DNA from: BP-133 sp040756995
GTDB taxonomy: Bacteria; Actinomycetota; Acidimicrobiia; IMCC26256; BP-133
DNA: 64,000 nucleotides
NCBI GenBank assembly: GCA_040756995.1
Contig: JBFLYK010000004.1
Location: 62,001-126,000 of the forward strand
Direction: 5' to 3'
Shown here: positions 1 to 7,946 of the stretch, in pieces
Numbering within the stretch: position 1 is the stretch's first letter
How the letters are laid out: the number at the start of each line of letters is the position of its first letter
Made by a program: the position numbers and the translations under genes
Notes under the pieces: model-generated
What the model saw: the letters and a program-made list of their open reading frames with translations, nothing else
Database searches by the model: none
Told to the model about the DNA's origin: nothing

Positions 1-1950
1 GTCGTTTGTATCCCGGCCGATCCCGCCGGTGCGGCGGACGCCGTTCGCGCCGCGGTCGACGGTGGCCTCTCGTCTGTCGCCGGGCGCCGGCCGGCCCGGC
101 CCGAGGGACCGGTGTTCTTCGACCTGCAGGCGCTGCAGAGCGTCGACCAGCGCCACCGGGGCATCGCCCGCTACGTGCTCGATCTGGCCCTGGCCCTGGA
201 GGAAACGGCGCCCCGCTACGTCGGGGCCTATCTGGTGAACCCCGATCTGGCACTGCCGGAGGCGGCCGAGCGTTTCGTGGCCACGGGCAAGGTGCGGGCC
301 TCCGACGAAGTCGACTGGAGCGCCGCCCGTATCCTCCACACCGGTTCGCTGTTCGAGATGGGCACGCATCTCGACCGGCTCCTGCCCCCGGCGGCGCTGG
401 CGGCCGGCGTGGCCTGGACCGTCACGTTCCACGACCTGATTCCCTGGCTGATGCCGGAGTCGTACCTGGAGGACCCGGGCCGCCGGCGCCGCTACCGGGC
501 CCGCCTCCAGCTGCTGCGCACGGCCGACGCCGTACTGACCAACTCCAAAGCGACGAGGGCCGACGCCATCGAGCACCTCGGCCTCGACCCCGACCGGGTC
601 CTGGTGGCGGGAACGGGCACCGGTCGCCAGTTCGTCCCTCCCCGGTCCCGCCCGGAAGCCGCCGCCGCGGCCGCCCGCGCCGTGCCGGGACTGCGGCCCC
701 CGTTCGTCTTCTATGTCGGGAGCTATGACCGGCGAAAGAACCTGGAGCCCTTCCTCGAGGCCTGGAGCCGCCTCGATCCCGATGTCCGGGCCCGCTACAG
801 CCTGGTCGTGTCGGCCATCCCGGACCGGCTGGAACGGAACCACCTCCTGCACCGGGCGGCCCAGCTCGGCATCACCGAAGGACTGTGCGTCACCGGGTTC
901 CTCCCCGACGACGTCCTGCTGCTTCTGCTCCAGGGAACGGACCTCTTCGTCTTCCCTTCCCTGTACGAGGGTTACGGCCTCCCGGTGGCCGAGGCGCTGG
1001 CCTGCGGGGCGGCGGTGCTGGCCGCCGACACATCATCGCTGCCGGAGATCGTCGGCCCCGACGCGCTGTTCGACGCCGGCGACCCGGGCCGCATGGCGGA
1101 GGCCATCACCCGGGGGCTCACCGACCAGTCCTTCCGTAGCCGGCTCCTGGCCAACGCCGGGCGGCCGCCGAGCACGTGGGCCGACGTGGCCGCCGCCACC
1201 GTGGCGGCCTACGACCGGATCCTCGAGCGCGACACCAGGCTGCGGCGCCGACCAAGGCGATCCCCCCGCCTCCGGCTGGCGGTGGTCGCTGCGCTGCCGC
1301 CCGACGGCGGCCCCCGGGCGCCGGCGAACCGGCAGCTGCTGGAGGCGCTGACCGGCCGGCCCGACGTCGAGGTCCACGCCTTCGCCGACCGGCCTTCCAC
1401 CGCCGGGCGGGACGCCCGCACGCCGGACGTGCCCGCCGCCGTGACCGTCCATCCCCTCGGCAGCCTGGAAGCGGTCGAACGGTGCGATGGCCCGTTCGAC
1501 GGCGTCGTGTACGTGATCGCCGACGACGAGCACCACTGCGGCAGCCTGGCTGCGCTCCGGCGCCGCCGGGACGGCGTGGTCGTGAGCCACGACGCCTACC
1601 TGTCGAACCTCTACGGTCACGCCGAGCGCTCGGGGGCGCTCCACGAAGGCATCGGACGGGTCGTGCGGGCGAGCTACGGCGACCTGGTCACCTCCGGATT
1701 CAATCCCGACCGTCCCCTTCCCGCCGGGGAGGCCCGTCGGCTCGGGATTCTCTTCTGCCGCGATGCTGTGGCGCACGCTCGCCGCTTCGTCGTTGCATCC
1801 AGGATCAGCGGCCTGGTGCGGCTCGACGCCGTCCACGCCGGCCGGGAGAAGGTCGTAGTGGCGGACGGGGCGGCCGCCGTCGCCGACGTGATCTACCGGT
1901 TCTTCGGCGACGCCGCCCCGGTCGACGACGCGGCGTCCGCTTCGGCCTGA
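1..1950 (+). CDS. GT4 glycosyltransferase with a second C-terminal half-domain, 5' truncated by window edge
   Basis: Predicted cytosolic glycosyltransferase of GT-B fold, family GT4 type, probably acting in surface polysaccharide assembly. Counting from the GTG at 112, the acceptor half is about residues 1-190. The donor half begins at FVFYVGSYDRRKN and carries the E-x7-E sugar-nucleotide motif in YEGYGLPVAEALACG, near residue 290. A new Rossmann-like start, LRLAVVAALPPDGG, appears near residue 385 and runs to the end, resembling only the N-terminal half of another GT-B enzyme. The frame is open for 37 codons upstream of 112 to the window edge and reads like a linker (VVCIPADPAGAADAV), so the protein probably begins outside the window. 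The 3' end overlaps the convergent gene by 58 bases. Family is secure; donor and acceptor are unknown. Confidence 0.85.
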   Translation, partial: VVCIPADPAGAADAVRAAVDGGLSSVAGRRPARPEGPVFFDLQALQSVDQRHRGIARYVLDLALALEETAPRYVGAYLVNPDLALPEAAERFVATGKVRASDEVDWSAARILHTGSLFEMGTHLDRLLPPAALAAGVAWTVTFHDLIPWLMPESYLEDPGRRRRYRARLQLLRTADAVLTNSKATRADAIEHLGLDPDRVLVAGTGTGRQFVPPRSRPEAAAAAARAVPGLRPPFVFYVGSYDRRKNLEPFLEAWSRLDPDVRARYSLVVSAIPDRLERNHLLHRAAQLGITEGLCVTGFLPDDVLLLLLQGTDLFVFPSLYEGYGLPVAEALACGAAVLAADTSSLPEIVGPDALFDAGDPGRMAEAITRGLTDQSFRSRLLANAGRPPSTWADVAAATVAAYDRILERDTRLRRRPRRSPRLRLAVVAALPPDGGPRAPANRQLLEALTGRPDVEVHAFADRPSTAGRDARTPDVPAAVTVHPLGSLEAVERCDGPFDGVVYVIADDEHHCGSLAALRRRRDGVVVSHDAYLSNLYGHAERSGALHEGIGRVVRASYGDLVTSGFNPDRPLPAGEARRLGILFCRDAVAHARRFVVASRISGLVRLDAVHAGREKVVVADGAAAVADVIYRFFGDAAPVDDAASASA

Positions 1951-2798
1951 GCCGCCTCGGCCTGCCGGCTGAACGACTCCAGCGTCGCCCGGTGCAGGTG
2001 GTTGACCTGCTCGACGATCGGCACGACCTCCCACGCCACCAGCCGGTGCACGTAGCGCTTGACCAAGCGGAACAGCGGCTGTGACGACTCCGTCGGCGCC
2101 GGTGCCAGCGGAGTGAGCATCTGCAGCGGCCAGGATGCGGCCAGCGGGCTGGTGGCCTCCTCCTCGCGGGCCCGGGCCGCCCGCCGGCGAACCTCGGCCT
2201 CGACGGCCTCGCGGGAGGCACCGGGTTCCACTCTCCACGCCTCCCGCTGGGTGGTCGCGCCGGAGTCGTCACCGGCCGCCCCGCCGTCGTGCCGGGACGG
2301 CAACCACCACGAATCCTCGGCGATCGACAGCTTCTCGCCCTCAAGGCCGGCGGCTCGCAGCCGGTCGGCGTCCTCAGGGCTGGCCACGACGACCCGATCA
2401 GCCGGGCCCAGAATGGCCCGGACCCACTTGGGGGCCGGCGGCGCGGTCAGCGGCGAGAGGTAGATCGTGGCGGACCGGGCCCGACGCACGGCGAGGCCGG
2501 TCGTGGCCCGGGCGAGGGCGGGGCCACGACCGCCGCTCTGCCCCAGGATTCCGGGATCGAAGCGGGCGACGAATTCGGCGCCACCGACGATCCGGGCCAG
2601 GCGGGCGGCGCCCCGGGCGTTGCCGGGGTCGGCGTGGTGGTGAGCGGCCGACGGCTGGGGCGACACGACCTCGATCTCGTTACCGGCGGCGAGCAGGGCC
2701 CGGACCGTGGCCAGCGTCGCCACCGCCCCGGGCGTGGAGAACGGGGGGTACTCGCCGAAGACGACGACGCGGGGGCTGGACGAAGCTCGCTCCGTCAC
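1893..2798 (-). CDS. GT-B N-terminal half-like protein with a C-terminal helical tail
   Basis: About 301 residues. The N-terminal 170 residues (PRVVVFGEYPPFSTPGAV onward) look like the acceptor half of a GT-B glycosyltransferase, but no donor half with an E-x7-E motif follows, so it may be an accessory or degenerate transferase. The C-terminal 70 residues (FRLVKRYVHRLVAW, then a charged Ala/Glu helix) resemble the small protein encoded at 5076-5531. The start is set at GTG 2798 because it overlaps the TGA of the upstream gene (GTGA), indicating translational coupling in one operon with the next three minus-strand genes. A longer frame to 2846 exists but would run into that gene. Function not recognised. 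Confidence 0.7.
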   Translation of the reverse strand: MTERASSSPRVVVFGEYPPFSTPGAVATLATVRALLAAGNEIEVVSPQPSAAHHHADPGNARGAARLARIVGGAEFVARFDPGILGQSGGRGPALARATTGLAVRRARSATIYLSPLTAPPAPKWVRAILGPADRVVVASPEDADRLRAAGLEGEKLSIAEDSWWLPSRHDGGAAGDDSGATTQREAWRVEPGASREAVEAEVRRRAARAREEEATSPLAASWPLQMLTPLAPAPTESSQPLFRLVKRYVHRLVAWEVVPIVEQVNHLHRATLESFSRQAEAAQAEADAASSTGAASPKNR

Positions 2799-3976
2799 GG
2801 CAGCTCCTCCAGGGCCGCTTCCATCCGTTCCAGCGCCGCTTCCCACGTGTAGTTCTGCAGCACGTAGTCGCGGCCGGCGGCGCCGAGGTGGCGGAGCCGC
2901 TCGGGGTTGTCGCTCACGAGGGCCAGGTATTCGGCCAGCTCGTACTCGTCGGAGTACAGCAACCCGCCGCCGGAGCGTTCGCAGTGCCAGCGCACGACGT
3001 CACAGGCGGTGTTGGCGATCACCGGCGTGCCGGCCAGCCACGACTCCATGATCGTGCGGGAGAAGCTCTCGTAGTGGCTGGGCTGCACATAGGCGGCGGC
3101 TGCGGCGTAGGCGTCGCCGACCTCCTCCTGGGGCAGGAAGCCGAGATCCTTCACCCGGCCGGCGATCTCCGCCGGCAGCACGATCTTCCCCGCTCCGAAC
3201 ACGACGAGGTCGAGATCGATCTCGAGGCGGACCACCGCCCGCGAGAAGGCCCGGAGGAGATCGGGCCAGCCCTTCCCCTCCTCTCGGCGCCCCACGAACA
3301 GGACGTAGGGCCGGGAGATGTTGTGCCGGGCCCGGAACCCGTCCGGGTCATAGGACTCGGGTATCAGCACGCCCTCGCCGGTCACGAAATGACGGTCGGT
3401 CACCGCGGCGATGCGGTGGGCCAGCTGATGCTCGGGCTCCGACATGAACCACACCTGGGCCGACTTGCCGAGCAGCGGTTGGAAGATCGCCTGGTAGGCA
3501 TAGTGCTCGTCGTGGAGGCAGGGGATGATCACACTGCGCTCCGGGGCGACCGTCGCCCCCACCACCGTGGTCCAGAACAGGTACGGCGAAAACACGATCG
3601 CCCGGTAGGTGTGGGCCTGGGCCACGAGATGATGGAACAGGCCCGGGACCCGGAACCGGCCGTTGATCCAGGCCAGCTGCTCCTCGGCCGTCAGCGTGCC
3701 GCCGACCCGGATGCGACGCTCGAGCGCGTCCCAGCCGATCGGATCATGGCCATGCACGACCGGGAACCGCCGAATCGTCAGGTCGCCGTCGCGGGTCGAG
3801 CCGGCGGGATAGTCGTTGGCCCACGTGTAGTGATCCCGCACGCAGGTGGTGAGGATCTCCACGTCCCAGCCCCGCACGGCCAGCCGTTCGGCCGCCTGGC
3901 GGAGCACGGTCTCCGCCCCGCCGACGACCTCGTCGCCGTAGCGGGGCGGCACGAAGGCGATGCGGCCCTTACCCAA
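2795..3976 (-). CDS. GT4 glycosyltransferase
   Basis: Predicted GT-B glycosyltransferase of about 393 residues, a normal length for GT4. The N-terminus reads GKGRIAFVPPRYG with a GGAE motif (VVGGAETVLRQ) typical of the acceptor domain. The donor domain has PYVLFVGRREEGKGWPDLL and the E-x7-E motif in HYESFSRTIMESWLAGTPVI. Homology begins at this point, so the upstream frame to 4498 is a shadow of the neighbouring gene. I choose TTG at 3976, with GGTAAGG six bases upstream, because no ATG or GTG precedes the conserved start. It lies 8 bases after the upstream stop and overlaps the next gene by 4, in a polysaccharide operon. Sugar specificity cannot be told. Confidence 0.85.
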   Translation of the reverse strand: MGKGRIAFVPPRYGDEVVGGAETVLRQAAERLAVRGWDVEILTTCVRDHYTWANDYPAGSTRDGDLTIRRFPVVHGHDPIGWDALERRIRVGGTLTAEEQLAWINGRFRVPGLFHHLVAQAHTYRAIVFSPYLFWTTVVGATVAPERSVIIPCLHDEHYAYQAIFQPLLGKSAQVWFMSEPEHQLAHRIAAVTDRHFVTGEGVLIPESYDPDGFRARHNISRPYVLFVGRREEGKGWPDLLRAFSRAVVRLEIDLDLVVFGAGKIVLPAEIAGRVKDLGFLPQEEVGDAYAAAAAYVQPSHYESFSRTIMESWLAGTPVIANTACDVVRWHCERSGGGLLYSDEYELAEYLALVSDNPERLRHLGAAGRDYVLQNYTWEAALERMEAALEELP

Positions 3977-3984
3977 CGTTGGCC

Positions 3985-5079
3985 TTACCCATGAGCGGCG
4001 ATCCTCGGTTCGAGGGCTTCCAGCAGCCGGCGGCGGTTGTTCTCGAGGGAGAAGTGTTCCACCCGCCGGTGGCCGGCCTCGATCATGGCCTTGCGGAGCG
4101 GATCGTCGGACAGCACCCGGTGGACGGCCACGGCCACCTGCAACGGGTCCTTCTCGGGCAGCAGCAGGGTGGCGTCGCCCACCGTCTCGGGAATGGCCGT
4201 CGTGGCATAGGACACGGTCGGTACCCCGAAGTGCATGGCCTCCACCAGCGGCACGCAGAACCCCTCGTGCTCGGAGAGGGAGACGTAGACGTCGGCCGCC
4301 CGGTAGTAGGCCAGGAGCTGAGGGAACTTGACGTCGTTGGTGAAGTCGACGGCGTCGGCCACGCCGAGCTCGTCGGCCAGCCGCTCCAGCGCCCGGGAGT
4401 AGAGCAGCAGCGTGCGGCCGCCGACGATCGACAGGCGGGCCTTGGGGTCGAACAGGCGCCGGTAGACGGCGAAGGCGGCGATGATGTCGTGCTGGCACTT
4501 GTTGGCCGCCACCCGCCCGACGAAGATCCAGTGGGCGCCCCCGCCTTCGGCCCGGCGCCGGAGGCGGGTCAGAGTGGCGGCATCCGGGGCGGTGGAGTCG
4601 AAGTCGGCGAAGTCGATGAGGATCGGCACCACCGCCGTATCGGGGTAGCCCTCCTCGACCAGCTCCAGGGCGTTGTAGGTCGAGTCGGCCAGGCCGTAGG
4701 CCACCGCCGACGCCAGCTGGCGCATCTCCGCCCGGGCCGCCCGGGCGACCTGGGCCGCCGTCGGCTGCCAGCGGTCGAAGTACTCCGCCGGCGTGATGTT
4801 GTGGTAGTCGACCCCGAGGGGGACGGGCTGCTCGGCCAGCCAGGCCGCCATCCGGCTCCCGGTCGAGAGGTGGTAGAGGAGGTGGACGCCCTTCCCGCCG
4901 GCCGGCGGCCGGAAGTCGAGGTAGTGGCGGGCGTGCTTCCGCATCGGGGGGTGGATGTCGTCGGCGAAGATCTCGCTGTCGTAGCCCGCCGCCCGCAGGG
5001 TGTCGCGGATGCGCAGTACGTGGTTCCCGATGGCGTCGCCGGCGGCGAACACCGGGAGGAACTGGTGGACGGCGGTCAA
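3985..5079 (-). CDS. GT4 glycosyltransferase
   Basis: Predicted GT-B glycosyltransferase, about 364 residues. It opens with TAVHQFLPVFAAGDAIGNHV, a typical acceptor-domain beta-alpha unit. The donor domain shows HWIFVGRVAANKCQHDII and the nucleotide-sugar motif EGFCVPLVEAMHFGVPTV. The TTG at 5079 overlaps the TGA of the upstream small gene (TTGA), which fixes the start and indicates coupled translation; the longer frame to 5259 would be the shadow of that gene. Part of the minus-strand operon 5531-1893 with two other GT-like genes. Family call is strong; the linkage formed is unknown. Confidence 0.85.
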   Translation of the reverse strand: MTAVHQFLPVFAAGDAIGNHVLRIRDTLRAAGYDSEIFADDIHPPMRKHARHYLDFRPPAGGKGVHLLYHLSTGSRMAAWLAEQPVPLGVDYHNITPAEYFDRWQPTAAQVARAARAEMRQLASAVAYGLADSTYNALELVEEGYPDTAVVPILIDFADFDSTAPDAATLTRLRRRAEGGGAHWIFVGRVAANKCQHDIIAAFAVYRRLFDPKARLSIVGGRTLLLYSRALERLADELGVADAVDFTNDVKFPQLLAYYRAADVYVSLSEHEGFCVPLVEAMHFGVPTVSYATTAIPETVGDATLLLPEKDPLQVAVAVHRVLSDDPLRKAMIEAGHRRVEHFSLENNRRRLLEALEPRIAAHG

Positions 5080-5531
5080 GAGCGGGCTTCGAGCTCGGCG
5101 ACCCGGGCCTCGAGGGCGGCGATCCGGGCCTCCATCCCCGCCCGCTCGGCGCTCTGGGCGGCTTCGAGGCGATCGAGCCGCTCGGCCACGACGAGGGCGA
5201 AGCGGCCGGTGGCCTGACCGAGGATCCCGACCTGATGGCCGAGGAACCGCACGTACCACCCCACCAACTTCCGCACCACGACCTTCACGATCCGCTGGGG
5301 CAGGGTGCGGGAGGCGACCGGGGCTTCGACGTCGATGATCGCCTGCTGCTCCAGGAGCAGCGCGGCGCTACGGACGTCGTCGCGGTCGCCCTCCGTGACC
5401 GCCAGCCGGGAGACGGCGGCCCGGACCCGGGCCACATAGTCCGCCGGGAAGGCGGAGCCGGAAGCGAGCCGGGCGGCCTCCGCCCGGACCTCATCGGCCA
5501 CCGCAATGGTCGCTCCAGCAGGGGTTTCCAC
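5076..5531 (-). CDS. small helical/coiled-coil protein of a glycosyltransferase operon
   Basis: 151 residues, no named domain recognised. Residues about 80-115 contain RIVKVVVRKLVGWYVRFLG, a basic and aromatic segment followed by heptad-rich helix ending MEARIAALEARVAELEARS, a clear coiled coil. The same basic/aromatic segment occurs near the C-terminus of the protein at 1893-2798. I have seen comparable segments in proteins of O-antigen-type clusters, so it may be a scaffold or membrane-peripheral module (inference). First gene of the minus-strand GT operon. GTG 5531 follows a TAGGGT box by 8 bases, suggesting a leaderless transcript. Confidence 0.65.
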   Translation of the reverse strand: METPAGATIAVADEVRAEAARLASGSAFPADYVARVRAAVSRLAVTEGDRDDVRSAALLLEQQAIIDVEAPVASRTLPQRIVKVVVRKLVGWYVRFLGHQVGILGQATGRFALVVAERLDRLEAAQSAERAGMEARIAALEARVAELEARS

Positions 5532-5539
5532 GGTCTCCG

Positions 5540-5545
5540 ACCCTA
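5540..5545 (-). promoter_or_regulatory. -10 box TAGGGT for the GT operon at 5531
   Basis: TAGGGT on the minus strand ends 8 bases before GTG 5531, the geometry of a leaderless actinobacterial transcript. Inferred from sequence only. Confidence 0.45.
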
Positions 5546-5672
5546 GCGCGAAAGGGTCGACGGAAGAGGTTTCCAGAACCGAACACGCGGTCGGACCTTT
5601 AAGTTCCCCGGGGGCGACAGCCGATCACTCTCAGTAACAAGTACCCTTTCGTCCCAGGAGTCCTCCCGGCAC

Positions 5673-7883
5673 ATGCGCTCCCGTCTCTCGTTCTCCCTCA
5701 TCGTGACGATGCTGGCCGCCACCGGCCTGGCCGGCCTGTCCAGCCCCGCAGCCGCGGCGTCCGCCACACCGACGTGGCAGGCCGTCGTCGGCGGCGGCTG
5801 GTTCGCCTGGGGCTCGCCGACCATCGGCGACGTCAACAACGACGGCAGCAACGACGTCGTCGTCGGCGGCCAGGACGGAGGGCTCTACGCCTACGACGCC
5901 AACGGCAGCCGGCTGTGGCGGGGGCAGGCCTACGCCGCGGTGGCCTCGACGCCGGCCATCGGCGACGTCGACGGTGACGGCCGCAACGAGGTCGTCGTCG
6001 GGACCGGCTCGCTGGACGGCGGCGCCTACCAGGGCACCCGGGGAGCGCTCGACGTCTTCGAGAGCAACGGCGCCCTCCGCTGCCGGAAGGTGACTAGCAC
6101 GGCCAAGGGGCCGAGCCTCGTCTCCGGCGCCCCGGCGATCGGCGACATCAACGGCGACGGCACCCAGGACATCGTCTTCGGTGCCCACGACACGACGATC
6201 TACGCCATCGACGGTCGCTGCAACACCATCGCCACCTTCGACAACCGGGACTCCGTCTTCTCCACCCCGGCGCTGTACGACGCCGACGACGACGGTGCGC
6301 TCGACATCTTCATCGGCGGCGACGCCACCGAGAACGGCGCCGTGAAGGGCGACTCCTTCGACGGTGGGATCTTCCGCCGGCTCCGGTACAACGGCACGCC
6401 GACTCTGCACCAGGTGTGGTGGCGTCAGAGCAAGGAGACGTTCCAGAGCGGCGCCGCCATCGGTGACGTGAACGGCGACGGCCGTCTCGAGGTCGTGACC
6501 GGCGCCGGTGCCTTCTACTGCCGCTGGCCGGGCCCGAAGCGGACGTGCGTGGATTCCAACAAGGTGTGGGCGTTCCACCTCAACGATGGGTCGTCGACGC
6601 CCGGCTGGCCGAAGTCGGCGAGCATGAACACCACCTTCAACGCCGCCCCGGCCCTCGGCGACCTCGACGGTGACGGCATCGTCGACGTCGTCGTCGGCTC
6701 GAACAACTACGACGCCAACGGCGGCCTGAGCGGCGGTGCGGTCGACGCCTTCTACAGCAAGGGCGGCCACCGCTCCTACGTCACCGACCCCCGGGGTCAG
6801 CAGCCCGGCTCGCCGATCATCGCCGACGTCGACGGAGTGGCCGGCAACGAGGTCGTCGTGGGCAACATCGGCCCGATCCACGTCCTCAACGGCCAACTGT
6901 CCAAGACGTCGCTCGACTTCTCCGGCCCCCTGCCCCTCAACCACCTGGCGGCGTCCGCCGTGGGCCAGCTCGGCGGCAAGTGGATGGTGATCACCACCGG
7001 CTTCGAGAGCGGCAGCAACAACGGTCGCATCCAGGCCTACACGATCCCCACGCCGAAGTCGCTGCCCTGGCCGATGCTGGGCAAGAACGCCCTCCACCTC
7101 GGTACCGACCCGGTGGGCATCGTGCCGATCCAGTGCAACAGCGGCTACCGGCTCGTGGCCGCCGACGGCGGGGTGTTCTCCTTCGGCGACGCCGGCTTCT
7201 TCGGGTCGGCCGGCGGTGTCCGACTCAACATGCCGATCGTCGGTGGCACGCCGACCAAGTCGAACAACGGCTACTGGTTCGTGGCCTCCGACGGCGGCAT
7301 CTTCAACTACGGCGACGCCAAGTTCTACGGCTCCACCGGCGGCATCCGGCTCAACCAGCCCATCGTCGGCATGGCCGCCCACCCGTCGGGCAACGGCTAC
7401 TGGCTCGTCGCTTCCGACGGCGGCATCTTCAACTACGGCGCGGCCAAGTTCTTCGGCTCCACCGGCGGGATCCGGTTGAACAAGCCGATCGTGGGCATGG
7501 CCGCCACCCCGTCCGGCAACGGCTACTGGCTCGTGGCCTCCGACGGCGGCATCTTCAACTACGGCGACGCCAAGTTCTACGGCTCCACCGGCGCCGTCCG
7601 GCTCAACCAGCCCATCGTCGGGATGACGGCCTCGCCGTCGGGCAACGGCTACTGGTTCGTCGCCTCCGACGGCGGCATCTTCAACTATGGCGACGCCCGG
7701 TTCTTCGGCTCGACCGGCGCCATCCGGCTGGCCCAGCCGATCGTCGGCATGCGGGCCACGAAGTCCGGCGGGGGCTACTGGTTCGTCGCCTCCGACGGCG
7801 GCATCTTCAGCTATGGCGACGCCGAGTTCTGCGGCTCGACGGGCCGCCGGCGGCTGAACTCGCCGATCGTCGCCCTGAGCTAA
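5673..7883 (+). CDS. secreted FG-GAP beta-propeller protein with C-terminal GYW repeats
   Basis: 736 residues with a Sec signal peptide (basic MRSRLSF, hydrophobic core, AAAASA cleavage region near residue 30). Residues about 40-460 hold seven FG-GAP/VCBS-like units with calcium-binding DxDxDG loops (DVNNDGSND, DVDGDGRNE, DINGDGTQD, DADDDGALD, DVNGDGRLE, DLDGDGIVD, DVDGVAGNE), which fits one seven-bladed propeller. Residues about 488-736 are six repeats of about 43 residues with core GYWLVASDGGIFNYGDA and FGSTGGIRLNQPIVGM. Such repeats are familiar from extracellular proteins of Acidimicrobiia. Likely cell-surface or released binding protein; ligand unknown. An AGGAG lies 12 bases before ATG. 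It separates the minus-strand GT operon from the plus-strand genes. Confidence 0.85.
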   Translation: MRSRLSFSLIVTMLAATGLAGLSSPAAAASATPTWQAVVGGGWFAWGSPTIGDVNNDGSNDVVVGGQDGGLYAYDANGSRLWRGQAYAAVASTPAIGDVDGDGRNEVVVGTGSLDGGAYQGTRGALDVFESNGALRCRKVTSTAKGPSLVSGAPAIGDINGDGTQDIVFGAHDTTIYAIDGRCNTIATFDNRDSVFSTPALYDADDDGALDIFIGGDATENGAVKGDSFDGGIFRRLRYNGTPTLHQVWWRQSKETFQSGAAIGDVNGDGRLEVVTGAGAFYCRWPGPKRTCVDSNKVWAFHLNDGSSTPGWPKSASMNTTFNAAPALGDLDGDGIVDVVVGSNNYDANGGLSGGAVDAFYSKGGHRSYVTDPRGQQPGSPIIADVDGVAGNEVVVGNIGPIHVLNGQLSKTSLDFSGPLPLNHLAASAVGQLGGKWMVITTGFESGSNNGRIQAYTIPTPKSLPWPMLGKNALHLGTDPVGIVPIQCNSGYRLVAADGGVFSFGDAGFFGSAGGVRLNMPIVGGTPTKSNNGYWFVASDGGIFNYGDAKFYGSTGGIRLNQPIVGMAAHPSGNGYWLVASDGGIFNYGAAKFFGSTGGIRLNKPIVGMAATPSGNGYWLVASDGGIFNYGDAKFYGSTGAVRLNQPIVGMTASPSGNGYWFVASDGGIFNYGDARFFGSTGAIRLAQPIVGMRATKSGGGYWFVASDGGIFSYGDAEFCGSTGRRRLNSPIVALS
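7134..7883 (+). repeat. six tandem ~129-bp coding repeats
   Basis: The C-terminal third of the beta-propeller gene is six near-tandem units of about 129 bases (43 codons) with nearly identical stretches such as tccgacggcggcatcttcaa. Units 2-5 are most alike, unit 1 and the last unit most diverged, as expected when repeats expand internally. Confidence 0.85.
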
Positions 7884-7904
7884 GCGCTCGACAGCGGTTC
7901 TTCG

Positions 7905-7934
7905 GGAAGCCGCGGGCCACCGCCCACGGCTTCC
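7905..7934 (+). terminator. hairpin after the propeller gene
   Basis: Arms GGAAGCCG and CGGCTTCC with an inner GGG/CCC pair and a CCACCG loop lie 22 bases after the stop at 7883. There is no T-run, so termination efficiency is uncertain. The -10 box of the next gene follows directly. Confidence 0.45.
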
Positions 7935-7940
7935 TAAGCT
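7935..7940 (+). promoter_or_regulatory. -10 box TAAGCT, leaderless start at 7947
   Basis: TAAGCT is followed after 6 bases by GTG 7947 with no Shine-Dalgarno sequence between, so transcription would start at or next to the start codon. Confidence 0.5.
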
Positions 7941-7946
7941 GTCGCC

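Noticed and set aside
2135..3994. Large plus-strand frame opposite two GT genes
   Set aside because: Shadow of minus-strand genes with better family matches; composition rich in Arg and His without domains.
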